A stretch of 44,111 bases of DNA from Flavobacteriaceae bacterium (lineage in GTDB: Bacteria; Bacteroidota; Bacteroidia; Flavobacteriales; Flavobacteriaceae): NCBI GenBank assembly GCA_947464335.1, contig CANHWG010000018.1:1-44111 (forward strand), in the 5' to 3' direction. Positions 17,189 through 25,484 of the stretch are shown here, piece by piece. Every line of letters starts with the position of its first letter. Within the stretch, counting starts at the first letter, position 1. A model generated the notes under the pieces. The model saw only the letters and a program-made list of their open reading frames with translations. It searched no databases and was not told the DNA's origin. Position numbers and translations under genes: made by a program.

Positions 17189-17220
17189 CAAAGGTACTTT
17201 ATAGAAAACGATTTGACAAA
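17189..17220 (-). promoter_or_regulatory. Promoter of the ctaB/cox unit
   Basis: On the minus strand, TTTG (17220-17217), 20 bases, then TACCTTTG (17196-17189). This matches the Bacteroidota -33/-7 pattern with normal spacing. It decides the ctaB start (see that entry). Confidence 0.7.
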
Positions 17221-17290
17221 AATAGTAAGGATATATTTTTGTTAATTTTTAAGGTTAGGAGCGAAAGGTCATTTTGTGTTTGTTGTCCTT

Positions 17291-17356
17291 ATTCCCGCTT
17301 TCCGCATTACTCGGTAATTGCTCCAACCTGCCTATCGGCAGACAGGTCGGGGCTAG
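17291..17356. repeat. REP-like dispersed element, copy 2
   Basis: The ends ATTCCCGCTTTCCGCATTA and TCGGGGCTAG match copy 1 at 3473-3558. The interior is different and holds CTGCC-TATC-GGCAG, a 5-bp hairpin. It occupies the 324-base gene-free stretch 17156-17479. That stretch also contains the ctaB promoter, a small hairpin TTCCCAC/GTGGGAA at 17407-17424 and the accD terminator. I see no gene in it. Confidence 0.75.
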
Positions 17357-17424
17357 GCGTGGAGCTACTTTTGCTTTTCAAATGGCTTGTTTAACCGTAC
17401 ACTAGATTCCCACTTTCGTGGGAA

Positions 17425-17459
17425 ACAAAAAAAAGCGACTGTTACTAACAGTCGCTTTT
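17425..17459 (-). terminator. Terminator of the accD gene
   Basis: AAAAGCGACTGTT (17431-17443), loop ACT, AACAGTCGCTTTT (17447-17459) form a 13-bp stem. The A run at 17426-17434 gives the T tail on the minus strand. Confidence 0.9.
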
Positions 17460-17479
17460 AAAATGTATCATTAAAAAAC

Positions 17480-18334
17480 TTATCGAATCGGCTGATTCAA
17501 AATCAAATCCAGATATAAATTAATTTTGTCTTTTAATTCTTTTCTAGGCGAAATAAAGTCAAGGAAACCATGATCTAAAACAAATTCAGCGGTTTGAAAA
17601 CCTTCTGGCAAATCTTTACCTGTCGTATCCCGAACCACTCTTGGTCCTGCAAATCCTATCAAAGCTCCTGGTTCCGAAATATTTACATCGCCAAGCATCG
17701 CATAAGAAGCGGTGGTTCCCCCAGTAGTTGGATCAGTACACAAAGAAATATAAGGTATTTTAGCATCAGCTAACTGCGCTAGTTTTGCTGAGGTTTTTGC
17801 CAACTGCATTAACGAATACGCAGCTTCCATCATACGAGCACCACCCGATTTTGAAATCATTACAAAAGGAATTTTATGTTTGATAGAATAATCAATACCA
17901 CGGGCAATTTTTTCACCGACAACCGCACCCATCGAACCGCCAATAAAGGCAAAATCCATACAACAAATCACTAAGTCTTTACCCTTCGATTTTCCAACAC
18001 CAGTTCTAACCGCATCTTTTAACCCGGTTTTAGCAATAACATCCTTAAGACGGTCGGAATATTTCTTAGTATCCTCAAAATGCAAAGGATCTTTTGATGT
18101 CATTTTGGAGTCTAATTCTTTAAACTCATTATTGTCAAACAAGATTTCAAAATATTCTTTACTTCCAATTCGAACATGAAAATCATCTTCGGGACTGACC
18201 CAAAGATTTCTAGCCAATTCATCTTGATCAATAATTTTACCGGTTGGCGATTTATACCAAAGTCCTTTTGGAACGTCTTTTTTATCTTCGGTTGCGGTGG
18301 TAATCCCTTTTTCTGTTCTTTTAAACCAAGCCAT
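17480..18334 (-). CDS. accD: Acetyl-CoA carboxylase carboxyltransferase subunit beta
   Basis: AccD pairs with AccA to transfer the carboxyl group from biotin to acetyl-CoA, the first step of fatty acid synthesis. The crotonase-fold core is intact: [62 protein letters not shown] and LIGFAGPRV. The N-terminal zinc ribbon has lost all four cysteines. Where E. coli has KCDSCG and VCPKC, this protein reads KSPTGK (28-33) and VSPED (46-50). The fold outline [18 protein letters not shown] is otherwise kept. The length is 284 residues. It is downstream of fba on the same strand, with 64 bases of heptamer repeats between, and ends at a strong terminator. Confidence 0.93.
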   Translation of the reverse strand: MAWFKRTEKGITTATEDKKDVPKGLWYKSPTGKIIDQDELARNLWVSPEDDFHVRIGSKEYFEILFDNNEFKELDSKMTSKDPLHFEDTKKYSDRLKDVIAKTGLKDAVRTGVGKSKGKDLVICCMDFAFIGGSMGAVVGEKIARGIDYSIKHKIPFVMISKSGGARMMEAAYSLMQLAKTSAKLAQLADAKIPYISLCTDPTTGGTTASYAMLGDVNISEPGALIGFAGPRVVRDTTGKDLPEGFQTAEFVLDHGFLDFISPRKELKDKINLYLDLILNQPIR

Positions 18335-18340
18335 GATTTT

Positions 18341-18396
18341 AATGGATAATGGATAATTGACAATGGATAATTATTAATTGTCAATTATCAATTGTT
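18341..18396. repeat. Eight degenerate heptamers (AATnnnn) between fba and accD
   Basis: Read in sevens from 18341 every unit starts AAT: AATGGAT twice, then AATTGAC, AATGGAT, AATTATT, AATTGTC, AATTATC and AATTGTT. The array also folds as a 13-bp hairpin, GATAATTGACAAT (18352-18364) with ATTGTCAATTATC (18377-18389). It fills the whole fba-accD gap. Confidence 0.85.
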
Positions 18397-18398
18397 AA

Positions 18399-19466
18399 TT
18401 ATAATGTATTTACGTTATTCAAATCGGCGAATGCCTGTTCTAATCTTTTGTTGAAAGTTAATTCCCCTTCACGAATCCATTTTCTCGGATCGTAGTGTTT
18501 TTTGTTTGGTGAGTCGGGACCATCTGGACTTCCGATTTGCGTTTTTAGATAATCAATATTATTGACCATATAATCACGAATGCCTTCAGTAAAAGCAAAT
18601 TGTAAATCGGTATCAATATTCATTTTAATTACGCCATATCCAATAGCTTCTCTAATTTCTTCTATTGTAGAACCAGAACCTCCATGAAACACAAAATCTA
18701 TAGGATTATGTTCTGTATTAAATTTATTCTGAACAAAATCTTGAGAGTTTTTAAGAATTTTTGGAGTTAACTTTACGTTACCCGGTTTGTATACCCCATG
18801 AACATTTCCGAAAGCTGCTGCAATGGTAAAACGTGGAGAAACTTTCATTAATTCTTCATAAGCATACGCTACTTCATTAGGTTGCGTATATAATTTTGAA
18901 CTGTCAACATCTGAATTGTCAACCCCATCTTCTTCACCTCCAGTAATTCCTAACTCGATTTCTAAAGTCATTCCCATTTTACTCATTCGAGCTAAATAGG
19001 TTTTGCAAATTTCAATATTTTCTTCAATAGGTTCTTCCGACAAATCAATCATATGTGATGAAAACAATGGTTTTCCCGTTTCTGTAAAGTGTTTTTCAGA
19101 AGCATCAAGCAAGCCATCAATCCATGGCAATAATTTTTTAGCACAATGATCGGTATGAAGAATAACCGTAGCGCCATAAGCTTCGGCTAAAGTATGGATA
19201 TGTTTTGCTCCTGCAATTCCACCCGCAATTGTTGCTTTTTCCCCTACATTAGAAAGTCCTTTACCAGCATTATAAGCAGCACCTCCGTTTGAGAATTGAA
19301 TAATAACCGGAGCTTTTAACTTAGCGGCAGTCTCTAAAACACCATTAATAGTGCTTGAACCGATAACGTTTACAGCTGGAAGCGCAAATCCTTTTTCTTT
19401 AGCATAGGCAAAAATTGCTTGAACTTCATCTCCAGTGGCAACTCCAGGTTTAATATTGTGTGACAT
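18399..19466 (-). CDS. fbaA: Class II fructose-bisphosphate aldolase
   Basis: The zinc-dependent aldolase of glycolysis and gluconeogenesis splits fructose 1,6-bisphosphate into DHAP and glyceraldehyde 3-phosphate. Family motifs are AVNVIGSSTINGVLETA, the catalytic and zinc pair Asp106-His107 in VILHTDHCAKK, SSHMIDLSEE, and VFHGGSGST for phosphate binding. The 355 residues match the long E. coli-type class II enzyme. I chose ATG 19466 (MSHNIKPGVATGDEVQ). A frame extension to 19535 adds 23 residues unlike the family and runs through the -7 box at 19492-19499. The gene precedes accD and may be co-transcribed with it. Confidence 0.94.
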   Translation of the reverse strand: MSHNIKPGVATGDEVQAIFAYAKEKGFALPAVNVIGSSTINGVLETAAKLKAPVIIQFSNGGAAYNAGKGLSNVGEKATIAGGIAGAKHIHTLAEAYGATVILHTDHCAKKLLPWIDGLLDASEKHFTETGKPLFSSHMIDLSEEPIEENIEICKTYLARMSKMGMTLEIELGITGGEEDGVDNSDVDSSKLYTQPNEVAYAYEELMKVSPRFTIAAAFGNVHGVYKPGNVKLTPKILKNSQDFVQNKFNTEHNPIDFVFHGGSGSTIEEIREAIGYGVIKMNIDTDLQFAFTEGIRDYMVNNIDYLKTQIGSPDGPDSPNKKHYDPRKWIREGELTFNKRLEQAFADLNNVNTL

Positions 19467-19491
19467 TAGTGTGTTTTTAAAGTTAAGTTTA

Positions 19492-19499
19492 CAAAAATA
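19492..19499 (-). promoter_or_regulatory. Promoter -7 box of fbaA
   Basis: On the minus strand this reads TATTTTTG, a match to TAnnTTTG, 25 bases before the ATG at 19466. Confidence 0.5.
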
Positions 19500-19512
19500 A
19501 TAATTTCTAAAT

Positions 19513-22056
19513 TTAGAAAGGATAATTAATTCCAATATTTATGACTGATTTATCAAAGCGCATCTCCTTAAGCCATTTTTCGTTTTCTTGATTCGCAGGA
19601 TTATACGTTTTGAATCCTAAATCGAACCGAACTACGAAGAAATTAAAATCATATCTAAATCCAAAACCCGAACCTACCGCAATGTTTTCTAACGATTTTA
19701 AACCTATAAATTGAGCATCTTTATTGGAAACTATATCAGATATGTTCCAAATGTTTCCTGCATCAATAAACAAAGCTCCGTTTAATTGCTGAAAAATATT
19801 AAATCGAAACTCTGAACTAAATAACAGCTTCATATTAGCTTCGTTAAAATCATTTATAGAACCCGTACTTCCCGGACCTAAACCATAAGATTGCCATGCT
19901 CTTATGTCATTTGTTCCTCCGGCAAAATAACTTCGAGAAAAAGGGATGCTATTTGAATTGCCATACGGAATAGCCACACCACAAAATGCTTTGGTGGCTA
20001 TTACTTTTTTTCGGGTTAAATCCCAATGTTTAATATATTCAAATTCAGTTTTGATATATTGTGAGTATTCAATTCCGAAAGCTTTTTTTGAACTACCTTG
20101 TGAAAGGTTTGTTGCATCGGAGAATAATGACAATACATTACCAGCAGACTCGATTTTAGTCTTAATGGCATAAAAATTATTATCGGATAAATCTTTTTGA
20201 GATGTTTTGGTAAAAGTAATACTTGAAGCAAAAATTAGATTCTCTTCTGTTAGTCTGTTTCTTTGTTCAACAATACTGTTAATCGATTTTAAATCGTCTA
20301 CAGATGGATTGATATCGTTATTTTCAACATCATTAAGGAAAGAATCAACGCCTAAGATGGTCAATCCATTATTGTAATCATTACCTTCAAAATAGTCTGT
20401 GCTGGCATTATAATTTATCGCCAATTCATTTAAGACTTTATAGGAAGATCGATATACATTAAAATAATTCCCTGGATTGATATTTCGGACAAACTGAACA
20501 TTAAACAAATCAAATCGAAAGTTGGTTCCTTTTCCTGGAGTCCAATTATATACTAATGAGCTGGTAAAATTTTGTTTATCTAACCCGATATTGGTTTGTT
20601 TAGAGTAACCGATATTAATGGTTGTGAATGGAATCATCGATTTAGGAATGATTTTTTCTGTTTTAAAGGGCAAAAATAGTCTTGGAAAGTTTAATTTGGC
20701 ATCAGCTCCAATTTCTGAAATATTAAAAAAGTTATTATTGGGATTGGCTAAATCTCTGGAAGAACCAATATTTCCTCGAAATCCTATTTCAAAGGTTTCG
20801 GCACCATTAAATACATTTCGTATACCTAAAAAGGTGTTGCCGGAAATTCCAAAATCTTGAATGTTAGAGTGCGTAAAGTCTGAAGAAAAACCAAAAGTAT
20901 ATTTTTTTCTTGGAGACAAATAGATGTTGGCAATTAAACCCTTTTTGTCATTTTTATCTTGAACATATTGAATTATGGGATAATTAAATACTTTGAGATT
21001 ACTCAAATATTTAGAGGTAAGTGTGGTTTTGTTGTCTGAAAAATAATTGCCTTTGGTTACAAAAATCCCATCGGTTATTGCTTTCGGACGGTATTTCAAT
21101 TTATTGACACTAAATAGTGTGAAATCTTTGAAAACGGTACTGTCTTGAAAAGGTAGATTTGGATTAGTTGGATTAAAATCAGTATAAACATTTACTTTGT
21201 TAATTTTGTACAACTCAAAAGGAATACTATAAACACTGTCTACTACTCGAATGGATTCATTCTCGATAATTAAATTAATATTAGCAAGATGTTTAGAGTT
21301 TAAAGTATCAATATCATACCGGACATAATTTTGCTGAAAACGAAAAGCGCCATTGTTTCTGAATTCTTCAGTAATACGTGCTTTTTCGGAATCAAAATCA
21401 CTAGTTTCAAATCGTTTTTTCGAATTTATTAATGAATTTCTCTTTTTTAATTGATAGATAGAATCTAAAGGTTTACTCGAAATATAACTATTTATACTGT
21501 CAATAATATAGGGTTTTCCAGAAACGATATCATATCTTAGTTTTACTTTTTTTGGCCCGATGCTGTCAATTTTATATTGAGTTTTTACATCAAAATAACC
21601 TCGGTTAAAATAATAGGATTGTAACCGTCTAATCGATTTTTTTGTGCTTACAGTATCTAAGATTACTGGAGCTTCACCTGTTTTCCTTAAAAAATTGTGA
21701 ATCCCAGCATACCAAAAAGATTGTCCTAATCGCTTAACTTGTTTTTTAGAAAGCCATTTCACTTTTCGGTTATATTTTTTGGGATTATTGGCAAATTTGG
21801 CTCTATAAATAGAATCTGTTTTCTCTTTTGCCAAATTGAAAATATTCAATCGAAGGCGGTATCCTAAAATTGCGCTATTTTGTTTTTGATACAGTTGATT
21901 AAATACTTCTTCAACATTATTTTTTTTACCATCAACATAAATAGTGTTATTGGTTAAAAGACTTTTCCCTTTTGGGACTCTTTTTGTTGTATTACATCCA
22001 AAGAGAATAACACCTATTACAATAAATAATGATATTTTTGTGAAACTATTTTTCAA
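19513..22056 (-). CDS. TamL-like BamA/TamA-family outer-membrane lipoprotein
   Basis: This 847-residue protein is an Omp85-family assembly factor of the outer membrane. It starts with a lipoprotein signal (MKNSFTKISLFIVIGVILFGC, lipid Cys about residue 21), which marks the Bacteroidota TamL type. POTRA-like domains fill about 35-340 (for example RLQSYYFNRGYFDVKTQY). The C-terminal half is a 16-strand barrel with NIYLSPRKKYTFGFSSDFTHS and the lid-loop signature SYFAGGTNDIRAWQSYGLGP, followed by a strand ending INIGINYPF. It is likely partnered with a TamB-like protein encoded elsewhere. It diverges from the methyltransferase gene with only 37 bases between start codons. Confidence 0.88.
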   Translation of the reverse strand: MKNSFTKISLFIVIGVILFGCNTTKRVPKGKSLLTNNTIYVDGKKNNVEEVFNQLYQKQNSAILGYRLRLNIFNLAKEKTDSIYRAKFANNPKKYNRKVKWLSKKQVKRLGQSFWYAGIHNFLRKTGEAPVILDTVSTKKSIRRLQSYYFNRGYFDVKTQYKIDSIGPKKVKLRYDIVSGKPYIIDSINSYISSKPLDSIYQLKKRNSLINSKKRFETSDFDSEKARITEEFRNNGAFRFQQNYVRYDIDTLNSKHLANINLIIENESIRVVDSVYSIPFELYKINKVNVYTDFNPTNPNLPFQDSTVFKDFTLFSVNKLKYRPKAITDGIFVTKGNYFSDNKTTLTSKYLSNLKVFNYPIIQYVQDKNDKKGLIANIYLSPRKKYTFGFSSDFTHSNIQDFGISGNTFLGIRNVFNGAETFEIGFRGNIGSSRDLANPNNNFFNISEIGADAKLNFPRLFLPFKTEKIIPKSMIPFTTINIGYSKQTNIGLDKQNFTSSLVYNWTPGKGTNFRFDLFNVQFVRNINPGNYFNVYRSSYKVLNELAINYNASTDYFEGNDYNNGLTILGVDSFLNDVENNDINPSVDDLKSINSIVEQRNRLTEENLIFASSITFTKTSQKDLSDNNFYAIKTKIESAGNVLSLFSDATNLSQGSSKKAFGIEYSQYIKTEFEYIKHWDLTRKKVIATKAFCGVAIPYGNSNSIPFSRSYFAGGTNDIRAWQSYGLGPGSTGSINDFNEANMKLLFSSEFRFNIFQQLNGALFIDAGNIWNISDIVSNKDAQFIGLKSLENIAVGSGFGFRYDFNFFVVRFDLGFKTYNPANQENEKWLKEMRFDKSVINIGINYPF
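22033..22040 (+). promoter_or_regulatory. Possible -7 box of the SpoU methyltransferase gene
   Basis: TATTTTTG matches TAnnTTTG, 53 bases before the ATG at 22094. It lies inside the signal-peptide codons of the opposing tamL-like gene. Confidence 0.4.
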
Positions 22057-22076
22057 GTGTTGTGAAATATTTAATT

Positions 22077-22084
22077 CAAAAGTA
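22077..22084 (-). promoter_or_regulatory. Promoter -7 box of the tamL-like gene
   Basis: On the minus strand this reads TACTTTTG (TAnnTTTG), 20 bases before the ATG at 22056. A possible -33 TTTG at 22112-22109 is 24 bases away, inside the opposing gene. Confidence 0.5.
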
Positions 22085-22093
22085 CAGTATTTT

Positions 22094-22849
22094 ATGGTTA
22101 GTAAAAACCAAATAAAATTAATTACAAGTCTTCAGTTAAAAAAATATCGAAATGAACATCAATTGTTTATTGCCGAAGGTGTAAAAGTAATTCAAGAATT
22201 GTTACAATCAAATTTTGAATTAGAACATTTATATGTTACAGAAGCTATTTTTGAAGAAGTTTCTATTTCCCAAAAAACACTTATAAACGACTCAGAGATG
22301 AAACGAATTTCAGCTTTAACCTCTGCAAGTTCTTGTTTGGCACTTTTTACTATTCCGAAACAAAAAAATATAGAAACGAAGGGTTTAATAGTTGCTTTAG
22401 ATGATATTCGTGACCCAGGGAATTTAGGGACAATAATTAGACTTTGCGATTGGTTTGGTATAAAGCAATTAGTGTGTTCGTTAGAAACAGTTGATGTATA
22501 CAATCCGAAAGTGGTTCAGGCCACCATGGGATCAATAACGAGGGTTAACATCAATTATGTTGATTTGAATGTATTTATTTCAGAAACTACGCTACCGGTT
22601 TTTGGAACTTTTATGGATGGCGTTTCTATTTATACAGAGGTTTTGCCAAACGAGGCGGTTATCGTGTTCGGTAATGAAGCAAATGGAATCTCAGAAAGAA
22701 TAGAAAAAGGGATGAAAAATAGAATTTCAATACCAAGATTTCCTTCGGCAGTTGACGATGCCTCGTGTGGTGATTTGCAACAAACAGAAAGTTTAAATGT
22801 GGCAACCGCTACGGCTATATTTCTAAGTGAGTTTCGAAGAAATAGTTAA
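22094..22849 (+). CDS. SpoU/TrmH-family RNA 2'-O-methyltransferase
   Basis: The product is an S-adenosylmethionine-dependent 2'-O-methyltransferase of rRNA or tRNA with the SPOUT knot fold. An N-terminal substrate-binding domain (about 1-90, opening MVSKNQIKLITSLQLKKYRN) precedes the catalytic half. Motif 1 is DDIRDPGNLGTIIR (104-117), motif 2 FGNEANGIS (192-200), and motif 3 begins ISIPRF at 211 and ends ESLNVATATAIFLSE. Between IPRF and ESLN there are about 16 residues, including PSAVDDASC, where relatives I recall have only a few. I chose ATG 22094; an open frame from 21944 would add 50 residues copied from the opposite strand of the tamL signal region. The exact RNA target cannot be told. 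Confidence 0.9.
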   Translation: MVSKNQIKLITSLQLKKYRNEHQLFIAEGVKVIQELLQSNFELEHLYVTEAIFEEVSISQKTLINDSEMKRISALTSASSCLALFTIPKQKNIETKGLIVALDDIRDPGNLGTIIRLCDWFGIKQLVCSLETVDVYNPKVVQATMGSITRVNINYVDLNVFISETTLPVFGTFMDGVSIYTEVLPNEAVIVFGNEANGISERIEKGMKNRISIPRFPSAVDDASCGDLQQTESLNVATATAIFLSEFRRNS

Positions 22850-22891
22850 AGGTATAAGCGTTACTTTTTAGAGTTTGAACTAAAACAAAAA

Positions 22892-23623
22892 TTAGTGAAA
22901 CGTAAAGTTAATTAGTAAAGCTCTAGTTTTTAATGATTCTATGTTTCCTGTCCAAGGGCTATTTGGATCTGCATCTCGAATTAATTCGTCATTAAATCCA
23001 AATACACCACGAATAGAAGGAGAGAATTTAAAATATTCAAAATATAAATCAATACCAAAACCCATTGTATAATTCTGAGTCCATGGTTTTACCCTAAATT
23101 TCTGTTGCAAATTATCATCTTTTGACTTAGAATTGCTAGAAAGATTCAAGGTAGTCGACACACCGCCTAAAAGATATGGCCTAACATTTCCTGTTCTCAT
23201 AGAAGAAAATTTTAGCATTAACGGAAAATCAATATAGGTTGCTTTTACTTCTCTCAGACCGTCTCGTTCATTGTTAAACTGTAAGTAATTAATGGTTCTA
23301 CTGGCATAATATAATCCAGGTTCAAATCGTAATTCTACATATTCTTGAAGCCGAAGTACACCAATTAGTCCAACATTAAATCCTGAATTTCCTTTCACTT
23401 CAATCGGTGGTCCAGTGTTCGTTTTTAAATCAGTTTTAAAATCAAAGGTGCTAAAACCTAAATAATAGCCCCAATAAACTCTTTGTTTGTCAAAATTTTC
23501 TAAATTGATTATAGGGTCTTTGGTAAACATGCTTTTTCCCAATTGGCTATGAGCATGAATAGAAAATAGTAAGATAAGGGCACCTATTATTTTAATACTA
23601 TTTCTATAAAAAATTAACTTCAT
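22892..23623 (-). CDS. porT: Type IX secretion protein PorT family
   Basis: PorT is a small outer-membrane beta-barrel-like protein needed for type IX secretion and gliding in Bacteroidota. The 243-residue product has a signal peptide ending HAHSQ (about residue 27). It then shows the typical features: RVYWGYYLGFSTFDFK, GFNVGLIGVLRLQEYVELRFEPGLYY, YIDFPLMLKFSSMRTGNVRPYLLGG and a final barrel strand ALLINFTFH. The gene overlaps ubiE by 4 bases (ATGA), an arrangement I recall from many Flavobacteria. It is presumably expressed from the ubiE promoter at 24366-24373. Its presence fits the T9SS cargo genes at both window edges. Confidence 0.9.
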   Translation of the reverse strand: MKLIFYRNSIKIIGALILLFSIHAHSQLGKSMFTKDPIINLENFDKQRVYWGYYLGFSTFDFKTDLKTNTGPPIEVKGNSGFNVGLIGVLRLQEYVELRFEPGLYYASRTINYLQFNNERDGLREVKATYIDFPLMLKFSSMRTGNVRPYLLGGVSTTLNLSSNSKSKDDNLQQKFRVKPWTQNYTMGFGIDLYFEYFKFSPSIRGVFGFNDELIRDADPNSPWTGNIESLKTRALLINFTFH

Positions 23624-24351
23624 TTTTTTGTTGCGGTGTAAATTGTAGCTACACCAAAAGTTTGTGGCATCGCTTTACATTCTGTAAACGAAATTTTACT
23701 CAAAATATTGTTTAACTTTTCTCCATGTGGGAAGTTAGCTGCAGATTCTGATAAATATCCGTAGGCATTATTATCTTTAGAGAATATTTTCCCAATAATG
23801 GGTAAAAAGAAACGAGTATAAAGAGCATAACCCTGTTTGAACGGAAATTTAGTCGGAACCGAGGTTTCCAATATGACAAAAAGACCATTTGGTTTTAAAA
23901 CTCTATAAATTTCTGTTAATCCTTTTTCAAGCGTTTCAAAATTCCGAATCCCAAAAGAAACGGTTATTGCATCAAAAGAATTATCGGTATAGGGCATGCT
24001 TTCACTGTCACCCAATACCATTTCGATTCTCTGAGATAGATTGGCTTTTTCAATTTTTTTTCTTCCAACTTCTAACATTCCTTCTGATATATCAAGACCA
24101 ATAATTTTTTTTGCAGAAGTTTTCGCCATTAAGATAACTAAGTCTCCAGTTCCAGTGGCAATATCAAGTACAGTTTCCGGTTTTTTTTCTGTTACCAAGG
24201 CAACTACTTTATTTCTCCATTTTACATCAATGCCTAACGAAATAACTCGGTTCAAGTTGTCGTAGTTTCCCGAAATGTTGTCAAACATTTGGGCAACTTG
24301 TTCTTTTTTTCCTAAAGAAGAATCTTTATAAGGAGTTATCGTCTTTGACAT
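23620..24351 (-). CDS. ubiE: Demethylmenaquinone methyltransferase
   Basis: This class I methyltransferase performs the final C-methylation that makes menaquinone, the respiratory quinone of Flavobacteria. Family signatures are VAQMFDNISGNYDNLNRVISLGID (about 19-42), the SAM-binding VLDIATGTGD (61-70), GDSESMPYTDNSFDAITVSFGIRNFE and the late PKFPFKQ-like core region. The 243 residues match the family. As the lineage makes menaquinone and not ubiquinone, the MenG activity is the relevant one. It is the first gene of the ubiE-porT pair. Confidence 0.95.
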   Translation of the reverse strand: MSKTITPYKDSSLGKKEQVAQMFDNISGNYDNLNRVISLGIDVKWRNKVVALVTEKKPETVLDIATGTGDLVILMAKTSAKKIIGLDISEGMLEVGRKKIEKANLSQRIEMVLGDSESMPYTDNSFDAITVSFGIRNFETLEKGLTEIYRVLKPNGLFVILETSVPTKFPFKQGYALYTRFFLPIIGKIFSKDNNAYGYLSESAANFPHGEKLNNILSKISFTECKAMPQTFGVATIYTATKK

Positions 24352-24365
24352 GTTGAAAATTTCGA

Positions 24366-24373
24366 CAAATATA
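24366..24373 (-). promoter_or_regulatory. Promoter -7 box of ubiE/porT
   Basis: On the minus strand this reads TATATTTG (TAnnTTTG), 14 bases before the ATG at 24351, implying a very short leader. Confidence 0.5.
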
Positions 24374-24428
24374 AGTCAATATTTTAATAAGATGTAATCT
24401 AATGAAGTTAACTATTTATGTTTCTAAA

Positions 24429-24911
24429 TTACTTTCTTATATAGGTTTGAAAGCTAAAGTCATAAAGGTGTTTTTCATCTTTGGGATGAAATTCAGAAGC
24501 TGTTAAATTCCATTTATCTAAATCAATTTCTGGAAAAAAAGTATCAGCTTCAAAGGTGTGATGCACTTTTGTAACATCTAATTTGTCGGCAATATCCATA
24601 GATTGTTTGTATATTTCGCCACCACCAATTATAAAGACTTCCTTTTCTTTAGAACATGTAGCTAAAGCATTTTGTAATGAATCTACAACAATGCAGCCCT
24701 CATAATTATAGTTTTTTTGACGTGTAATTATTATATGAATTCTATTGGGAAGTGGTTTTGGGAAACTTTCAAACGTTTTTCTCCCCATTATAATATAGTG
24801 CCCAGTGGTGATAGCTTTAAATCTTTTAAAGTCATTAGGCAAATGCCATAGTAACTCGTTGTTTTTTCCTAAAGCATTATTATCGGCTACAGCCGCTATT
24901 ATTGTAATCAT
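24429..24911 (-). CDS. folA: Dihydrofolate reductase
   Basis: The enzyme reduces dihydrofolate to tetrahydrofolate with NADPH. This recycles the dihydrofolate made by ThyA, which is encoded nearby at 25840-26664. The 160-residue sequence has the expected N-terminus MITIIAAVADNNALGKNNELLWHLPNDFKRFK with the Met20-loop region LLWHLPND, then YIIMGRKTFESFP, LPNRIHIIITRQ and IIGGGEIY. The start codon overlaps the stop of the 2TM gene by one base (TAATG), so the two are coupled. Confidence 0.96.
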   Translation of the reverse strand: MITIIAAVADNNALGKNNELLWHLPNDFKRFKAITTGHYIIMGRKTFESFPKPLPNRIHIIITRQKNYNYEGCIVVDSLQNALATCSKEKEVFIIGGGEIYKQSMDIADKLDVTKVHHTFEADTFFPEIDLDKWNLTASEFHPKDEKHLYDFSFQTYIRK

Positions 24912-25246
24912 TATTTTGGTTGCTGTGAGTTTTCTAGATCGTTTTTAAGTTTTTCTATTTTTTTAGTTTGTTGTAACATCAATTTATCAATTTGTGCTCT
25001 TTCCCAGTTTTTGTTCATAAAGCTATCGGTAATCAGTACTTTGATTAAGTGGAAAATAAAAAGGCAAATCCAAACAGCGACAACCCAAATCCACCAATTG
25101 GTTTCTTCATGAAAGTTTAACAAGTGATTGGCTGTGAATAAAAAAAGACTACCAATCAGGAGTACAATTAAATGTATAAACAACCATTTTTTTTGCTTGA
25201 TTCTATCTCTTGCATATTCGTATAATTCATGTTGTGATGCTTCCAT
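24911..25246 (-). CDS. 2TM domain-containing small membrane protein
   Basis: The 111-residue product has two membrane helices, about 21-39 (LFIHLIVLLIGSLFLFTA) and 50-70 (WIWVVAVWICLFIFHLIKVL). The order is the typical 2TM one: an amphipathic start (YEYARDRIKQKKWLFIHL), a WW pair before the second helix and FMNKNWERAQIDKLM after it, ending in a coiled coil (about 90-108). The function of the domain is unknown; related stretches occur in some LytTR sensors. It is the first gene of a pair with folA. The upstream sequence has only a near match to the -7 box. The region 25247-25484 upstream holds no gene. Confidence 0.82.
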   Translation of the reverse strand: MEASQHELYEYARDRIKQKKWLFIHLIVLLIGSLFLFTANHLLNFHEETNWWIWVVAVWICLFIFHLIKVLITDSFMNKNWERAQIDKLMLQQTKKIEKLKNDLENSQQPK

Positions 25247-25484
25247 AAGACAAAATTTGTGCTTTAAAGGTAAAATTTATTTTTAAAATAGCGAAATGTG
25301 ACTTTATCATATCACTATTCGAAATCGTTTTCTTATTCAAGTAAGTAAAATTTTATTCTATTATATTTATGTATCTTCTCTTAAATTGGCTAAGTTTTTG
25401 GCATATTCTCAAAAGTGATTTTGCTTGTGAATTGTATTAAACTATTGCTTTACTTTGCTGCAGTAATCTATAAATGAATTAGTT

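Noticed and set aside
17407..17424. Separate terminator TTCCCAC/GTGGGAA
   Set aside because: It is a short hairpin without its own T run on either strand. It may belong to the neighbouring dispersed element and not to a gene end.
18112..18384. 90-residue minus-strand frame overlapping the accD start
   Set aside because: It is a shifted frame of accD that extends into the AAT heptamer array; there is no family resemblance.
21944..22093. Longer N-terminus for the SpoU methyltransferase
   Set aside because: The 50 extra residues are antisense to the tamL lipoprotein signal and do not resemble the family; the ATG at 22094 gives the normal start.
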